NCBI GenBank assembly: GCA_034190875.2
Contig: CM067358.1
Coordinates: forward strand, 54,535,717 to 54,599,716
DNA from: Urechis unicinctus
Taxonomy: Eukaryota; Annelida; Polychaeta; Xenopneusta; Urechidae
DNA: 64,000 bases
Direction of reading: 5' to 3'
Shown: positions 22,274 through 33,099 of the stretch, one piece after another
How the letters are laid out: the number at the start of each line of letters is the position of its first letter
Position numbering within the stretch: the first letter of the stretch is position 1
The notes under the pieces: generated by a model
The model's input: only the letters and a program-made list of their open reading frames with translations
What the model was told of the DNA's origin: nothing
The model's database searches: none
Made by a program: the position numbers and the translations under genes

Positions 22274-23516
22274 GAGAGAGAGAAAGAGAGAGAGAGACAG
22301 AGAGAGATAAAGAGAGAGAGAAAGAGAGAGAAAGAGAGACAGAGGGAGAGAAAGAGAGAGACAGAGAGAGACAGAGAGAGACAGAGAGAGAGAGACAGAG
22401 AAAGAGAGAAAGAGAGAGAGACAGATAGAGACAGAGAGAGAGAGACAGAGAGAGAGAAAGAGAGAGAGAGAGAAAGAGAGACAGAGAGACAGAGAGACAG
22501 AGAGATGTAAATGCCATAGTGAAAACATGAAATGAATCGCTGCATTAAATTAAAAGAAACCAATTCATTGATAAACTGTGGAGTTCCTCATGACAAAGTC
22601 TAGAATGAACATGAGTGTGTGTGTATGTGAGTGTGGGTATGTGTATATGTGTGAGTGTTTGGGTATGTATGTGTTTATGTGAGTTTGTGTATGTTCATGG
22701 AATTTGTGTAAGTATCAGCGTAAGTGTATATGTGAGTTTTTGTGTGCGTGCGACTATTTGTGTATATATGTGTAATCCGCTCAACAAGTCATATAGATTA
22801 CACTGATATCGTCGGTCAATACTAGAACTGTTCCAGATACAGGGCAATCCTGTAAGCGACCTTAACCTCAAACACGAGTGTAACCATGGTGACGTCTCAA
22901 CATACCTTATACGCCTTCGAAATTGGTCGAACGGTTGTACGTACCTTACTTGGTTTAGTCGTTTCTTCATTCACAAATCACCACCACATGGTATTCAAAC
23001 GCTCATTTAATACTGTGTGATATCGTCATAGATAACCTACATGTGTGAATGTGTTTGCTCCTCTGTACAATGTGTTATCACGGTAGAGTCCGCTTGGAAA
23101 TTCACGATTATGAACGACAAAACGCTAGAGCTTCACATCGCTTAGCGAATTCAGTCAATCAATTAGATGTTCAGAAATGACCTTCCTGCTAACAATATCT
23201 GTTAATTGTTTGTAAGGCGTTCTATTATATTTCGGTAATCACATCTCCAACACGCCAACACTAACCATGTTTGATGATATTGAAATACACGCTGCAGAGA
23301 TAACAGAATAGGGGAGTCCGCGTGTTCATTGGAAACACGAAATAGGTGGTTTGAAACAAATCAAAAATAGATCTCCACAGTGGCAGCGCAAATATGGATA
23401 TATATTTATATTATCCTTAAAGGTGACAAAACTAGAATTTAAGTGTTACCTGAGTGAATCATCAAGACGGCGCCCAGGTATCGGAGAGTGATCATGGTAG
23501 ATGCTGCAATCCTCAT
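12900..23516 (-). CDS. Gene B: five-CTLD membrane lectin, mannose receptor-like
   Basis: Sixteen minus-strand exons: 23516-23450, 21960-21788, 21536-21356, 20217-20083, 17991-17860, 17761-17616, 17175-17076, 16921-16683, 16344-16172, 15740-15587, 15348-15233, 14532-14353, 14136-13855, 13736-13563, 13365-13309 and 13183-12900. Phases agree throughout except one extra base in exon 9; without it the total is 2592 nt (863 aa). Exon 1 encodes a signal peptide (MRIAASTMITLRYLGAV). CTLDs lie at about 25-158, 175-311, 325-448, 460-597 and 612-750, then a Pro-rich linker, a TM helix (GIIIGIMAAFVVLIAVAGLL, about 778-800) and a 63-residue tail. CTLD4 (EPNGAGDE, WND) and CTLD5 (EPNDQTGREN, WND) keep mannose-type Ca2+-site residues; CTLD1-3 do not. 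No ricin-B or fibronectin-II exon is seen. Intron 13 is GC-AG. The exon 9 shift may be a sequence error or a damaged allele. Confidence 0.85.
14631..15190. repeat. 30-bp minisatellite in gene B intron
   Basis: About 18 degenerate copies of a 30-bp unit (ACTACCTCGTGACCTATGAA plus GCTTATAGAA) fill the intron between exons 11 and 12 of gene B. Confidence 0.9.
17359..17498. mobile_element. Foldback MITE in gene B intron
   Basis: A 140-bp near-palindrome. Arms of about 60 bp share a 32-bp perfect core that starts CTTGGGCTAGACC and ends ATTACCATCAA. A spacer of about 20 bp (GATGACTTCTTCTTTAATG) lies between. It sits in the intron between exons 6 and 7. No target duplication is clear. Confidence 0.8.
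18000..19000. other. Gene B intron 4, part with no recognised element
   Basis: This part of the large intron between exons 4 and 5 has no exon I can support. It includes a short ATC/ATG-rich microsatellite at about 18815-18880. Nothing else is recognised. Confidence 0.5.
19005..20002. repeat. 40-bp minisatellite in gene B intron
   Basis: About 25 copies of a 40-bp C/A-rich unit (ACCGTACCCCCATCCCAACA, then CACACATCCCTCATCAACCT) end about 80 bp downstream of exon 4 in transcript orientation. Copies differ by small C-run indels. Confidence 0.95.
20728..20905. repeat. 16-bp minisatellite
   Basis: About eleven copies of GAGAGTGTTGATGATG and close variants, in the gene B intron between exons 3 and 4, next to an orphan exon-like stretch. 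Confidence 0.9.
20915..21071 (-). other. Exon-like orphan segment in gene B intron 3
   Basis: The minus strand shows an acceptor (CATGCAG at 21072-21078), then an open Cys-containing reading DCYTRDQKIDTVMG, then SYTDDVERCERDCGGE. Using the donor at 21002 it would be a 69-bp, phase 1-1 cassette that keeps the gene B frame. Using the later donor at 20914 it would shift the frame. It may be an alternative exon inside CTLD1 or a relic; the CTLD closes well without it. Confidence 0.35.
22000..22503. repeat. (GA/CT)n satellite upstream of gene B exon 2
   Basis: About 500 bp of GAGA/GACA units on the plus strand. On the gene B transcript strand this is a continuous polypyrimidine tract ending about 40 nt before the exon 2 acceptor. 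Confidence 0.95.
22600..23449. other. Gene B intron 1, 5' part
   Basis: A TG-rich degenerate satellite (about 22610-22780) is followed by unique AT-rich intron sequence up to the signal-peptide exon. No further exon is seen. Confidence 0.5.
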
Positions 23517-23982
23517 GGCTCAGGGTAGAATACGCCAGGGGGCGTGTTTGTCCTGGGTCATCTTTCTGTCTCATCTCTTGAGATCGCTGGGTGTGTTTTT
23601 TGATCAGCTTATCAGATAATGATGATGCTTAAGCTTAACACGCCATAGAGCGATAATTATTGTGGTGGAGACACGCTATGCTGACTTACTCCAGCATGTT
23701 TAGTATCGATTCTCACCTCAAGGTGCCGTTCATCTTATCAGGAAAACGTACTACGATCCTGTCACACGGTAGTTCCCCTATTGATTATCTACGACATGTG
23801 CCTTATCCTCATCGATGCATTTGCCAGTGGACTAGGCCGGCTGCGGCTATTCCATGGTCAAAAGCTGCAGACGAACGCGTGTGGCAAGGATTGCATATTT
23901 TTCCATCGCAATGAACTCTTCACCAATTGATATATACTTACAGCAAAAGTTGTATAAGGGCTAGCTTACATTGTATTGCAAC
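23517..23982. other. Gene B 5' flank
   Basis: Sequence upstream of the gene B start codon. I see no strong TATA box on the minus strand and no coding sequence; the promoter is expected here. Confidence 0.3.
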
Positions 23983-25064
23983 CAGGGGCGTAGCTTGGAT
24001 GGAATACATTTGTAGGCCGATTTAGAGGGGGTCTGGGGGCATGGTCCCCCCGAAAATTTTTGGACCTTAGAATGTCAGAGGTGCGTTTTGGCGTATATTT
24101 GGTACAAATAAGAATGTTTCATAGACCATAGATATCATGACATTTTACTTAGATTTAATTCTCATGATTGGAATAAATTTGACAGCAACGGAACGTTGTT
24201 TTTATGTTGTTAATTATTACACTATTTGCTGGTTATTTTCCACTTGTTTTCTGCATTAACCTAATTATATTGTTGAATTAAAAATATGCTAAGCCGTTAT
24301 GTTAAACAATATGCTTTAACCCTCGAGTATTTTGTATACCTTATGAATGTTTTTGAAATTCATAAAATATCAGTGATTGTTGCAAATAAAAGACGAAAAA
24401 AACTAGCGACATCAACTTTTAACATCTGAATACGTTTCAAGTACTGGTAAAAACTGCAGATATCCCCATCTAGTATGCAAGAAACATCTATCTAAAGGCA
24501 GGACAAATCCACTTTTAAAATATACCTGTGAGTTATTGTACTAAGCACATAATTTAATACTTAATACTTATTAAAGGTTTGGAACTAATAAAAAGACTGA
24601 CCGTGTTGGAAATGAGAACTGAAGACATGAGGGCCAGGTTCCATTTTTGGGTGTCTTCGTCTACAGGAGGTAAAGTAATACATCCGATATCCGGATACTT
24701 GGGAATGTTTTCGGTCATGATGACCTCTGTCAGACTCGTGGTCTGTTTACATTTTTAAAAAAAAGCGCCCACCAAGCATCCTTTGAAATGTTTAAAAGAC
24801 GGAACTTTACAATACGTGGCCAGCCCGAACTTAACAATATGCGGGGTCTAGTCGTTCGCAGTCTTCCTTGGGGTATAAAGACTATGAACCATTTCATACG
24901 TATAGATTCCGACAAATCAATTATTGTCTGTTCTTGGCAAATCTTGTTTCTGGTGTTCCATTACCCATACCCCCTCCCCACTCCGATTTTTATTGCATTT
25001 TTGGCATTTTTAATTTTTCGGCTTTGTGGGGAAATGTGTAGGCCTATAGGAAGCTACGCCTCTG
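23983..25064. mobile_element. Nonautonomous hAT-like DNA transposon
   Basis: The left end is CAGGGGCGTAGCTT and the right end, read inward, is CAGAGGCGTAGCTT, a terminal pair well known in animal hAT elements. GCAAC flanks both sides (23978-23982 and 25065-25069). The 1082-bp interior is AT-rich with no transposase frame. A G-rich subterminal block (GGGGGTCTGGGGGCATGG) follows the left end. hAT normally makes 8-bp duplications, so the 5-bp match may be a decayed longer one or signal another superfamily. Confidence 0.75.
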
Positions 25065-25069
25065 GCAAC

Positions 25070-26102
25070 CACCAACAATTGCTCCATGATGGCGCTACAA
25101 GGCAGATTCAAAGATCAGGTGATCACAGGAAATATGAATTACAGGTTAATGTACTCTATGTCGAGTTAGCCAGTATGTAACCATTATTCCCCATTAGTTA
25201 CTGGCTATTGACCCAAATTGCGAATTTGACTTCTGGCAAAATGTTAACAATACAAGTGTGTGAAAATGTGGGACGACCTTTTGAACTACAGACGCGCGGT
25301 TCCTGAAATATTCATTAACACGCAGCGGCTTCCCGCTCGCAATGGGAACCAATCGCCTGTGCTGACGAGTGTCAGGTTACATGAAAGAATACGGCTGTCA
25401 TGACATCAGCCATCTGCATAACGGCTGCGTCAATTCACAGGTAATCCAGAGTAATCATAACGTGCGCCGCCTTTCCCACCAGCTGACTGCGCCAGATAAC
25501 ATCCATCAGATAGCAAACATTTCCCACGGAGTTATTTCAATCTAGTATATATATGCCCCGTCGAGTTAGCCAGTATGTCAGACCAATGCAATTACCCGGC
25601 TTCAGGTCAGGCGTGATTACAATGATTGTCAAGTGGTTGAGAACCCATGTTATTGTCTCATCCAGCGGCACGACTATTGCGCCGTGAATTTGTGACACTA
25701 ATTGCGCATGGGCGTATCTGGAAACTCGGGTTGAAAACAATTTTGGATGTACAATTTTATTAAAACAATTAGCAAAGGTAAACCGTAAAAATACTTTCAT
25801 AAGCCAGAGGGTAAACAAATTAATGAATATATTTATCCCCTTTAATGTCTGATGTAACCCCACCCTTTAAGTGATATCATACATGTTAGCGCAGTTACAA
25901 TCCAACAGTCCATAGTAAAGGATATAACACTATTTTTTCAAGCAGGAAATCAAATCTGCATAAACATATCAAACAATAAATACCCAAATTTACAGCCTTT
26001 TTCTGAGTTGCTACTGCACCTGTCTAACAATCAAGTCATAGCAAACTAAACTTCATAAGGTACACAATATATTATAGTGTATAAACTTGCCGTGTGGCTG
26101 GG
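25070..26102. other. Intergenic, gene C 3' side
   Basis: No gene is recognised. A 19-bp direct repeat (GTCGAGTTAGCCAGTATGT) occurs at about 25160 and 25560. The right end should contain the gene C 3' UTR. Confidence 0.4.
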
Positions 26103-28278
26103 TTAATTACAGGTACCAGATATAAGTACACACAGACCATGGACAACAAGCAATACAGAGGAGACGAATGCAAAGATCAAAGCAAAGCCATCGGGAGTGT
26201 ATTCGAGAATGCCATATTTCCTGGTCGCCCAAAATATTATAGTACCGACCACTCCAAAGACGCCTGAAACAGATCCACGATTTAGGCCGCGACTCATAAA
26301 CGAACTCAAAGCACGATATACACATCAACAGCCGAATACTCGGAAGGCTTGTTAGCTTGGTTGGGGTGGACACAATGAGAGGATATAACAAGAGGCCCAT
26401 AGGTATATGAGAGAGTTTGGCGAAGTGTACCAGGAAGTTAAAAAAAAATGTTATTAAGGATTTGAAATTTCTGTGGGAAAATTATTGAGAATAGCATAGG
26501 CTATCGTCGAGCGAGAAGATTTTTACGATACGACCATTAACGACGGAGAAACTACCTATTTACTTCAGATTGCAATGCTGATTTATATATTTTTTGCTCG
26601 TAGCCGGAATTGACGTCATCGACATCCATAAAAACATACCATTCGGCAGACGCTGCCCTTAACAACATCTGACCCAATTAGTATGACCATCGATCTCATA
26701 TTGTCGATTTTATTAGCGATTGATAAATGTGGTAAAACAATACCACAAATTTGGGCTACGGAGCGAAATATGCATATTTTTCGATGACATGTAATCGAAA
26801 AAGTTGACCGATTAAGAACTTTTCCAAAATCGCACCGTAGGTTAAGACGATATCAAGGATTGAAAAAATTACAACTTGACCTGGTGAAAATGTTGTCGAA
26901 CAAACCCACAAAATAACTTGGCGAATTGAGTTCATCATAAAGCTCGGCCAAAGCTCACAGTTTGAGCTAAGTGTATATAGCTAAAATGTTAATGTCGAAC
27001 CCCAGACCAGTTCCCTCGCTCTAGACGGCTGTTGACAGTCTTACATCACCATCTATTTTCTCACGGTAGCGCCACCTAACGATGGATGTGTATTAAAAGG
27101 GAAGTGATCACCGCAGAGCCACTCGAAGTGCACCCTCTTAGCGAAGCTATAAACTCTTTGGTTTGAGGATGTAAAAGCGCACGGAAAGTTTCATACATTC
27201 TGCATACATCAATCAGTTTTGTCAGACCATGCGGAAGTACAGAAGAAGAGAAGGCATGGAGAACGCCTTTGCGCTTGCCGGCGGTTCACAATTTCCCCAC
27301 AAACAGCTTTTTCAGTCTAATTACCACCAGATGTCGACTCCATATGCTGGCTCAAGAAAGGCAATGGAAAGGGGTGGAGAGAAAGCGAGCGGTAGTGGCA
27401 TGTGTGCTTGGTGGCTGTTAGTTTCTATTGTGGAATGTAGTCTTATTGCCTAGGCATGTACCACATGGCACAAAAACTCACCTCCAATAATGCTGAGGAT
27501 CGGAGCGGCTTTACGGCAGCAAGCAACCAGTTTCTCTGGTTTCTTCATGAGACATACAACATAGGCTAAGGCAGAAAGTATCAGGCTTATAAGGCCCAGG
27601 CACATGAGTGCACGGATGGCCTTCATCCGCTTACCTGTTACACATTAAGTACCAGACCGATAAACACATTAGGGTACGAACGGCCCACAGCGGCATACCT
27701 ATTACTCAAGAATCCACGAGTGCAAAGCCAACATGTCTTGGCTTTCATTCGAGATCAAATGGTAAAAATTGACTCGAACAATATAGTAGTGAGTGAATAG
27801 TGTATGTATGTATATGTATGCATGCATGCATGCATGTATGTATGTATGTATGTATGTATGTATGTATGTATGTATGTATGTATGTATGTATGTATGTATG
27901 TATGTATGTATGTATGTATGTATGTATGTATGTATGTATGTATGTATGTATGTATGTATGTATGTATGTATGTATGTATGTATGTATGTATGTATGTATG
28001 TATGTATGTATGTATGTATGTATGTATGTATGTATGTATGTATGTATGTATGTATGTATGTATGTATGTATGTATGCATGTATGTATGCATGTATGTATG
28101 TATGTATGTATGTATGTATGTATGTATGAAAATATGACTTACCCACAGCACCCCTGTTCCAGATGCCTTTGTGTCCATCTTTATTAGAACTCCAATAATC
28201 CAATGCGAAGCCAACAATGTAAATAACTACAAGTGCAATGAAGAGGATAAAAGCAATTAAACTTCGTGAAGCAGCCAT
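26103..28278 (-). CDS. Gene C: 149-aa claudin/PMP22-like four-TM protein
   Basis: Three minus-strand exons (28278-28143, 27634-27482, 26263-26103) joined at phase 1 give 450 nt, 149 aa. Four hydrophobic segments are visible: IAFILFIALVVIYIVGFALD, the CLGLISLILSALAYVVCL block, GVFGVVGTIIFW, and FALIFAFVSSVLLVVHGLCV. After TM1 come DYW and GIW, and TM2 is preceded by KAIRALM. This matches the W...GLW and RALM layout of the claudin/PMP22 superfamily. The first outer loop is only about 20 residues and lacks the C...C pair of true claudins. Intron 1 holds a large TATG satellite. Gene D is a tandem paralogue of the same length and exon plan. The product is probably a plasma-membrane protein; a junction role is only inferred. 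Confidence 0.85.
26300..27481. other. Gene C intron 2
   Basis: An intron of about 1.2 kb between exons 2 and 3 of gene C. Open frames here have no motif or splice support. No repeat family is recognised. Confidence 0.5.
27805..28128. repeat. (TATG)n microsatellite in gene C intron 1
   Basis: About 80 TATG units with a few CATG variants at both edges, ending 14 bp short of the exon 1 boundary. Confidence 0.97.
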
Positions 28279-29399
28279 ATTGAAGTCCTTAGGTGTTGAC
28301 GATGATACCGTGAGTGCTATGATTTGCCCATGGGCCCGATTATACAACACGTCAAAAATAGGAAGTGGGGTCGAGCAGGGATAGTGGGGAGGGGGTGGGG
28401 GCGTGGGTGTATGGAGGTGGGGGATACGCCATGTGGGCCTCGATGCCAATCTCACTGCTTCCACATCCCCTAACCTCACATGCAGCAAGCCATGCTGTTA
28501 TATCTATTCATAGTCCTGGCCGATGGAGAAAGTTTTGGAATCTCGCCCAGACCTAGCAGTCCATTCAGAGGGAGGTCACCAGGAACAGGAGCACGGTTTA
28601 CAGGCTACGGTACATTTACCTGTTGTTGACTACCGATTGATTCCAGTCGGGGTTATTCCAGAGAAACATATACGTGGTTTTTGTAATTGTTCTACAATCG
28701 TCAATATTTATAAACTCAGTTCTTAGCCCCACTGAATGTGGCAAATATGCCAATAATTGTAGTTCTTTGTAACTACTACACAGATACCATTTTGGCGCAA
28801 TTATTTGATACGGAACACATTCAAATCAACTCAAGGTATCAATGCCGTCATACAGAGCTTCCAAATTGGACAAGTACCTTTTTAACACCAGCGTTTACTG
28901 TTTAATGGATCTCTTTCCTCGCAGTGGCCAAATATATCAAACCAATAAGCCTGTTTAAAGTGGACACGTATGAACTACAATAAGGCCCAGTTGCTGCTCT
29001 GCATCAAGAATAAACGATTTTGATTCGGTGATTTTGTTGTATATTCAATACAGATCCGTTTTGTCTTATTGCTGTAAAGACACGGCATCCTTTCTTAGCA
29101 TTCGGAACATCACATCATCGATAATTTATCGATATGGGGGCTTTGAAAGCAGCCTATGTACTGTCAACTAAGACATGTCGTCATTACCAGAGGTGTACAT
29201 ACAGAATGAAAGCACGCGCATGAGAGCAACGATAAACTCATCATCGATGGACTCTCCTTATGTCACTTTAATAAGCGAAATACACCAAAGAAAGTTTTTC
29301 TTTGTAGAATTGATGACAAAACCTCAGGTTTAATATTGCGTTTCATGGATTGAGTGATGTGTGGCAAAACGAGAATACAGCTGCTGCGAATAAACATTA
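28279..29399. other. Gene C 5' flank and spacer
   Basis: A G-rich stretch (about 28370-28430) lies just upstream of the gene C start. The rest is AT-rich with no coding sequence that I can support. Confidence 0.4.
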
Positions 29400-29950
29400 A
29401 AGGTATAAACGTCTTAGAAAAAATGTTTTAGCAATCCGGTTAAAATCTAGTGGAGTAGGTATTTATATTAGAAGTGACGTTAATTGGAGTGGACGAAGTA
29501 AACTTGAATCTTATTTTTCTTATATTGACAATGAAAGTATATTTGTTGAAATCGATTTGCCAAGAAAAGCACACGAACAGAGCGTAATACTGGGTGTGTT
29601 GCATAGACCACCAAATGCCGATAGCACACGAACAGAGCGTAATACTGGGTGTGTTGCATAGACCACCAAATGCCGATAGCACAGGAACAGAGCGTAATAC
29701 TGGGTGTGTTGCATAGACCACCAAATGCCGATAGAAGTCTGCTCATTGGTAGACCAAAATGCCGATAGAAGTCTGCTCATTGGTAAAATGCATCTAAACG
29801 AACAGAAACAAGTATATTAATGGATGATTTCAACTTTTCAAATCCTTCATGGAAAACACCGCAAATAACCTATCACGTACATTGCAATTGAATGCAAATG
29901 ATGCAATTGAATATTAAGAAAAAACTTCGTTACAAAGATAAAGTATGTTA
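29400..29950 (+). mobile_element. LINE fragment, APE endonuclease domain
   Basis: The plus strand reads SGVGIYIRSDVNW, then SVILGVLHRPPNAD, then DDFNFSNPSWKT. These are the standard late motifs of the apurinic endonuclease of CR1/Jockey-type non-LTR retrotransposons (GVLYRPPN, GDFN). Only the endonuclease part is present; no reverse transcriptase follows. The piece is truncated, carries stop codons and an internal tandem triplication, and is non-functional. Confidence 0.8.
29570..29734 (+). repeat. 55-bp tandem triplication within the LINE fragment
   Basis: Three nearly identical 55-bp copies beginning CACACGAACAGAGCGTAATA and ending CCAAATGCCGATAG start at 29570, 29625 and 29680. A further partial duplication (GATAGAAGTCTGCTCATTGG, twice) follows to about 29783. 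Confidence 0.92.
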
Positions 29951-30889
29951 TTGATATAGATTCAGTATCTATAAATCGGATTTCCAAATATCATCAGAGT
30001 TACCTTATCAGTGTCAAGCAGTCTGTGGCTAAAATAGCCCAAAATACCAACGTCAGATTTTATCACCTTGTTGGTCTAACAGAACATCCGCCTATTTTGT
30101 TGTCGATTCAGACACATCCTGACAGAACACAGCTCTTTTTTTTCACGAAATATGCATGTTCATTTGTGTTTCAGGCGATCAATGTCGAAAGTGATAATTT
30201 AGTTTTGATTAAGATAATGTTTCATATTTTATCGCTAGCCGAAAATATATTTGCGATAACTTTCCATGTTTACCGGTGATATTTCCTTCCGAAATACAAC
30301 CGTTGAGGACGGTATCCCAGAGAGCCCCAGAAACTACCGATGTAAATAGAGCTGATCGTTCCTGTCGCCTTTTCCCCAAATGTTCGCTGTTTTCTTCGTG
30401 ATTCTGTGTGATATTTGTGCGACAGTGATTGTTAGTGGCCATCTACATGTTAGACAAGATCATATTTAGCTTTTAGCTTCGTGCTACAAATAGTCCTTGC
30501 GAACCGGCGTCTTGCGAGCTGCCTCGCCTATGTTCTAATTGGTGAAAGCTTCCGCTGGTCAGTTGCCGCCTAGCCGCCATGTTGGCAAGTCGGGCCCAGA
30601 TATTACCGCTTGGTGTGATTTAAGGTCAAGGTACTCATTCACAGGAGTCATAAGTTGTTGAAACTCGCCTTAAGTTCAGATAAATGTTCCGTGGGTTGAT
30701 TTATTAGATAAAACTAGATAAAACACGGGAACACGGAATATTCCGTCGAATTCCCAAATTGAATTGTGGTAAGACGCCAGAACTAAGAGGGAGTGCAGCA
30801 GCATCTTCCGTACTTGGTTCGAGAGAGCTAGTGGCTAACAGTAAACCGACTCCCTTACGCAACAGCAACCGTCGCTTCATCTGGTCTGA
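29951..30889. other. Spacer between LINE fragment and Polinton
   Basis: No gene or repeat family recognised. The outer end of the Polinton may lie in here but no terminal inverted repeat was identified. Confidence 0.35.
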
Positions 30890-32065
30890 CTAAAATATTC
30901 TGCCGTCACAGCAAAGGCATCAAAACCTTTGTTGCAGCAGACACCAGCTTATCAAGCGAGGCCAGCCGGAACTGCGCGCTGTCAATGAAGCGCAACATTT
31001 CCAGCGACAGGTAAAGCTTCATGTATTTCTCCATGTTGTTGGGGATACGGTTGATGTAGGAAGAAACCCTCCACTTTGCTCTGCATCAAAAGATGGGAGT
31101 CATAGCCCCGCAGGTTATGGAACACCACAGGGATGGGTGTTGTCTTGGGACTCAGCCGAAGTTTTCAGGCTTTCAACACACGCTTAGGGGCTGGCCCTCT
31201 GTACAAGCCTGTTATATGGCAGTGATCGCGGACAGAGTCACAGTCCAGTTTTTTTCTTGCACACATGACAGTGGGTTGCAGCCTTATGTGCCCTTCTATC
31301 CTCCCGAGTCATTCGCATAGGGACAGGCTTGGACAGAACTGCTTTGATCTTTTGCTGCAGAGCCTGTAAGAACTTCTCCACAGCATCGCTTCCTCTGTAA
31401 ACCACAGGTTCGGTCTTACCATCACAACGAACAACCACATAGCCGCATCCTTGGTGTTCCTGCGTTCTCTGCGTGTTACTCTTACCAGGATTAAGCGCAG
31501 TACCCGGAAGCTTTACTTTAAGCGCCTCAAAGTCAGCATAGATGACGTAGGGTGCAGCAAGCTGTTTCTGCCAGTTCTGGAAGGATAATATGTTCTTCCC
31601 TTCCTCAGGCATATCCACTCGCACAGCAGTTTGCCCTATACCCATGCACTCAGATTTGTGCGCCAGGAGCAAACCCTCTGAGGTATATCCATGCAGACAT
31701 AGCTCACAGAGGAACTTGCGCTCTTTATGTTTGGTCTGGTCATACAGCAAGCAGTTCAGGTCTTTGATTTGCGTGTTACGAAACTTGCCGACCTACTCAA
31801 TCAGCATGAGGTTTATACGAGTAAAAGAGTGTTTACTGATGTGGTGTACGATAGTGGTCTTTCCATCCCAGCCAAAAACGTTCAAGGCTAGGTTAGCATG
31901 CTTTTCTATCTTCTCTACATGCGACACTGGTGTAGGATATTCTACACCTGCACCCTCCAGCAGATCCAAAAGCCACTGAATGTTATATTTCGATGGTCGC
32001 TGTGGGTCCTTAGCAACCGGGTGCAGAGCGGCTACAATAGCCCATAGAATGCAGGTAAGAGCCAC
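30890..32065 (-). pseudogene. Polinton DNA polymerase B fragment
   Basis: Minus-strand motifs are typical of the N-terminal and exonuclease part of Polinton protein-primed PolB: PQRPSKYNIQWLLDLLEG near the start, CLHGYTSEGLLLAHKSEC, PYVIYADFEAL (the exonuclease-I motif region), and IPNNMEKYMKLYLS with RFIDSAQFRLASLDKL. The catalytic palm half is not seen. Family call is firm; the piece is broken. Confidence 0.85.
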
Positions 32066-32539
32066 CCTTCAACGGTTTCTGCCTGTAGCAATACAATGCT
32101 AGTCCAAACACCCCAACGCCTGCCCCTGTTGATTCGGTGCTTGTTTTTCCAAATTGACAGTGTTTAACTGTTGTTAAAGCCGCGGTTAATGGAGCTAAAA
32201 TATACCATAGCGATGATATAGCTCGCAAGTGGCAGTGCTTAGCGCATGTCCAACAAACGGGTCAGTCTCGAGATCTGTAATTAGCTTTGGCTGGTGTTCT
32301 GGCAGCGGTGTCGCCTGTTGCGTGAATCACGCGGTTGTAGTCGTTGAACGTGAGCTTGTATTCAAGTCTGTCATTAAGAGCGCTCTGGTAGAATGGCATG
32401 TGGCTCTAGAGGAGTTCAAAGTCTGTGCAGTCCGCCACAAGCGGATACAACGTAGAACCTGTTACCATACACATCGACTACGGCCTTGTCCTCTTCCTCG
32501 GTCTCATCCTTGTCTCCTGCCCCCATTCGTATCTTAGCA

Positions 32540-32930
32540 ATTCATAACGCAATAGAAGACCTAGGTACACATCAGACAACGAACTACCACTCAGAGAGCT
32601 TATAGGGCTTGACAAGACTATGCAGACCCAGAGGGGTGAGCTGGTCAACAACCTAGCTAAGATAACTGAGATAGAAAGGGATATAGACCGGCGGAAAGCT
32701 TAAATGGCAAGCCTGGAGGAGGAAGGGAGGGGTGGTAGTCGGAATGGATATAAAAACAGCTGAACTTCTGGCAAACGTCCTGAAGGGCCTGGTCGGTAAG
32801 GCAGCAGCCGCCCTTCCAGGAATTATTGGCTCCATCATATCATGGCTGCTTAAGTCAGCTGCAAAGGTGGTTGGTTGGATGGCAGAACATGTGTGAGCCA
32901 CAGCTGTGGCGGTAGGGGGAGCTATCCTCC
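32540..32930 (+). pseudogene. Polinton small genes: coiled-coil and hydrophobic proteins
   Basis: The plus strand reads LRELIGLDKTMQTQRGELVN (short coiled coil), then GLVGKAAAALPGIIGSIISW followed by WMAEHV (amphipathic and hydrophobic). Similar small proteins accompany Polinton and adintovirus virion genes; a pVI-like membrane role has been suggested for such proteins. Broken. Confidence 0.55.
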
Positions 32931-33099
32931 TGATACTCCATGACTTACTATGTAGCAGAGCTTGGAACGCCTGGAGAGTGGACTCCCATATCTGTATTTG
33001 TGGCGGGTCAAAGCTTCCTCTATCTGGAACCACCGGAACCGAGTTGACATCAGTATTGCTGCCGATCTGCTGTTCCACAGTTGCGATAATAATCAGATT

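Noticed and set aside
21707-22563. Long Ser/Leu or Arg/Glu repeat frames
   Set aside because: Translations of the GA/CT satellite; only 21788-21960 is an exon.
25160-25580. 19-bp direct repeat as possible element ends
   Set aside because: No inverted ends or coding content between the copies; could be chance or a small duplication.
27745-28488. Long frames of HTYI or MYVC repeats
   Set aside because: They are translations of the TATG microsatellite; only the exon at 28143-28278 is real.
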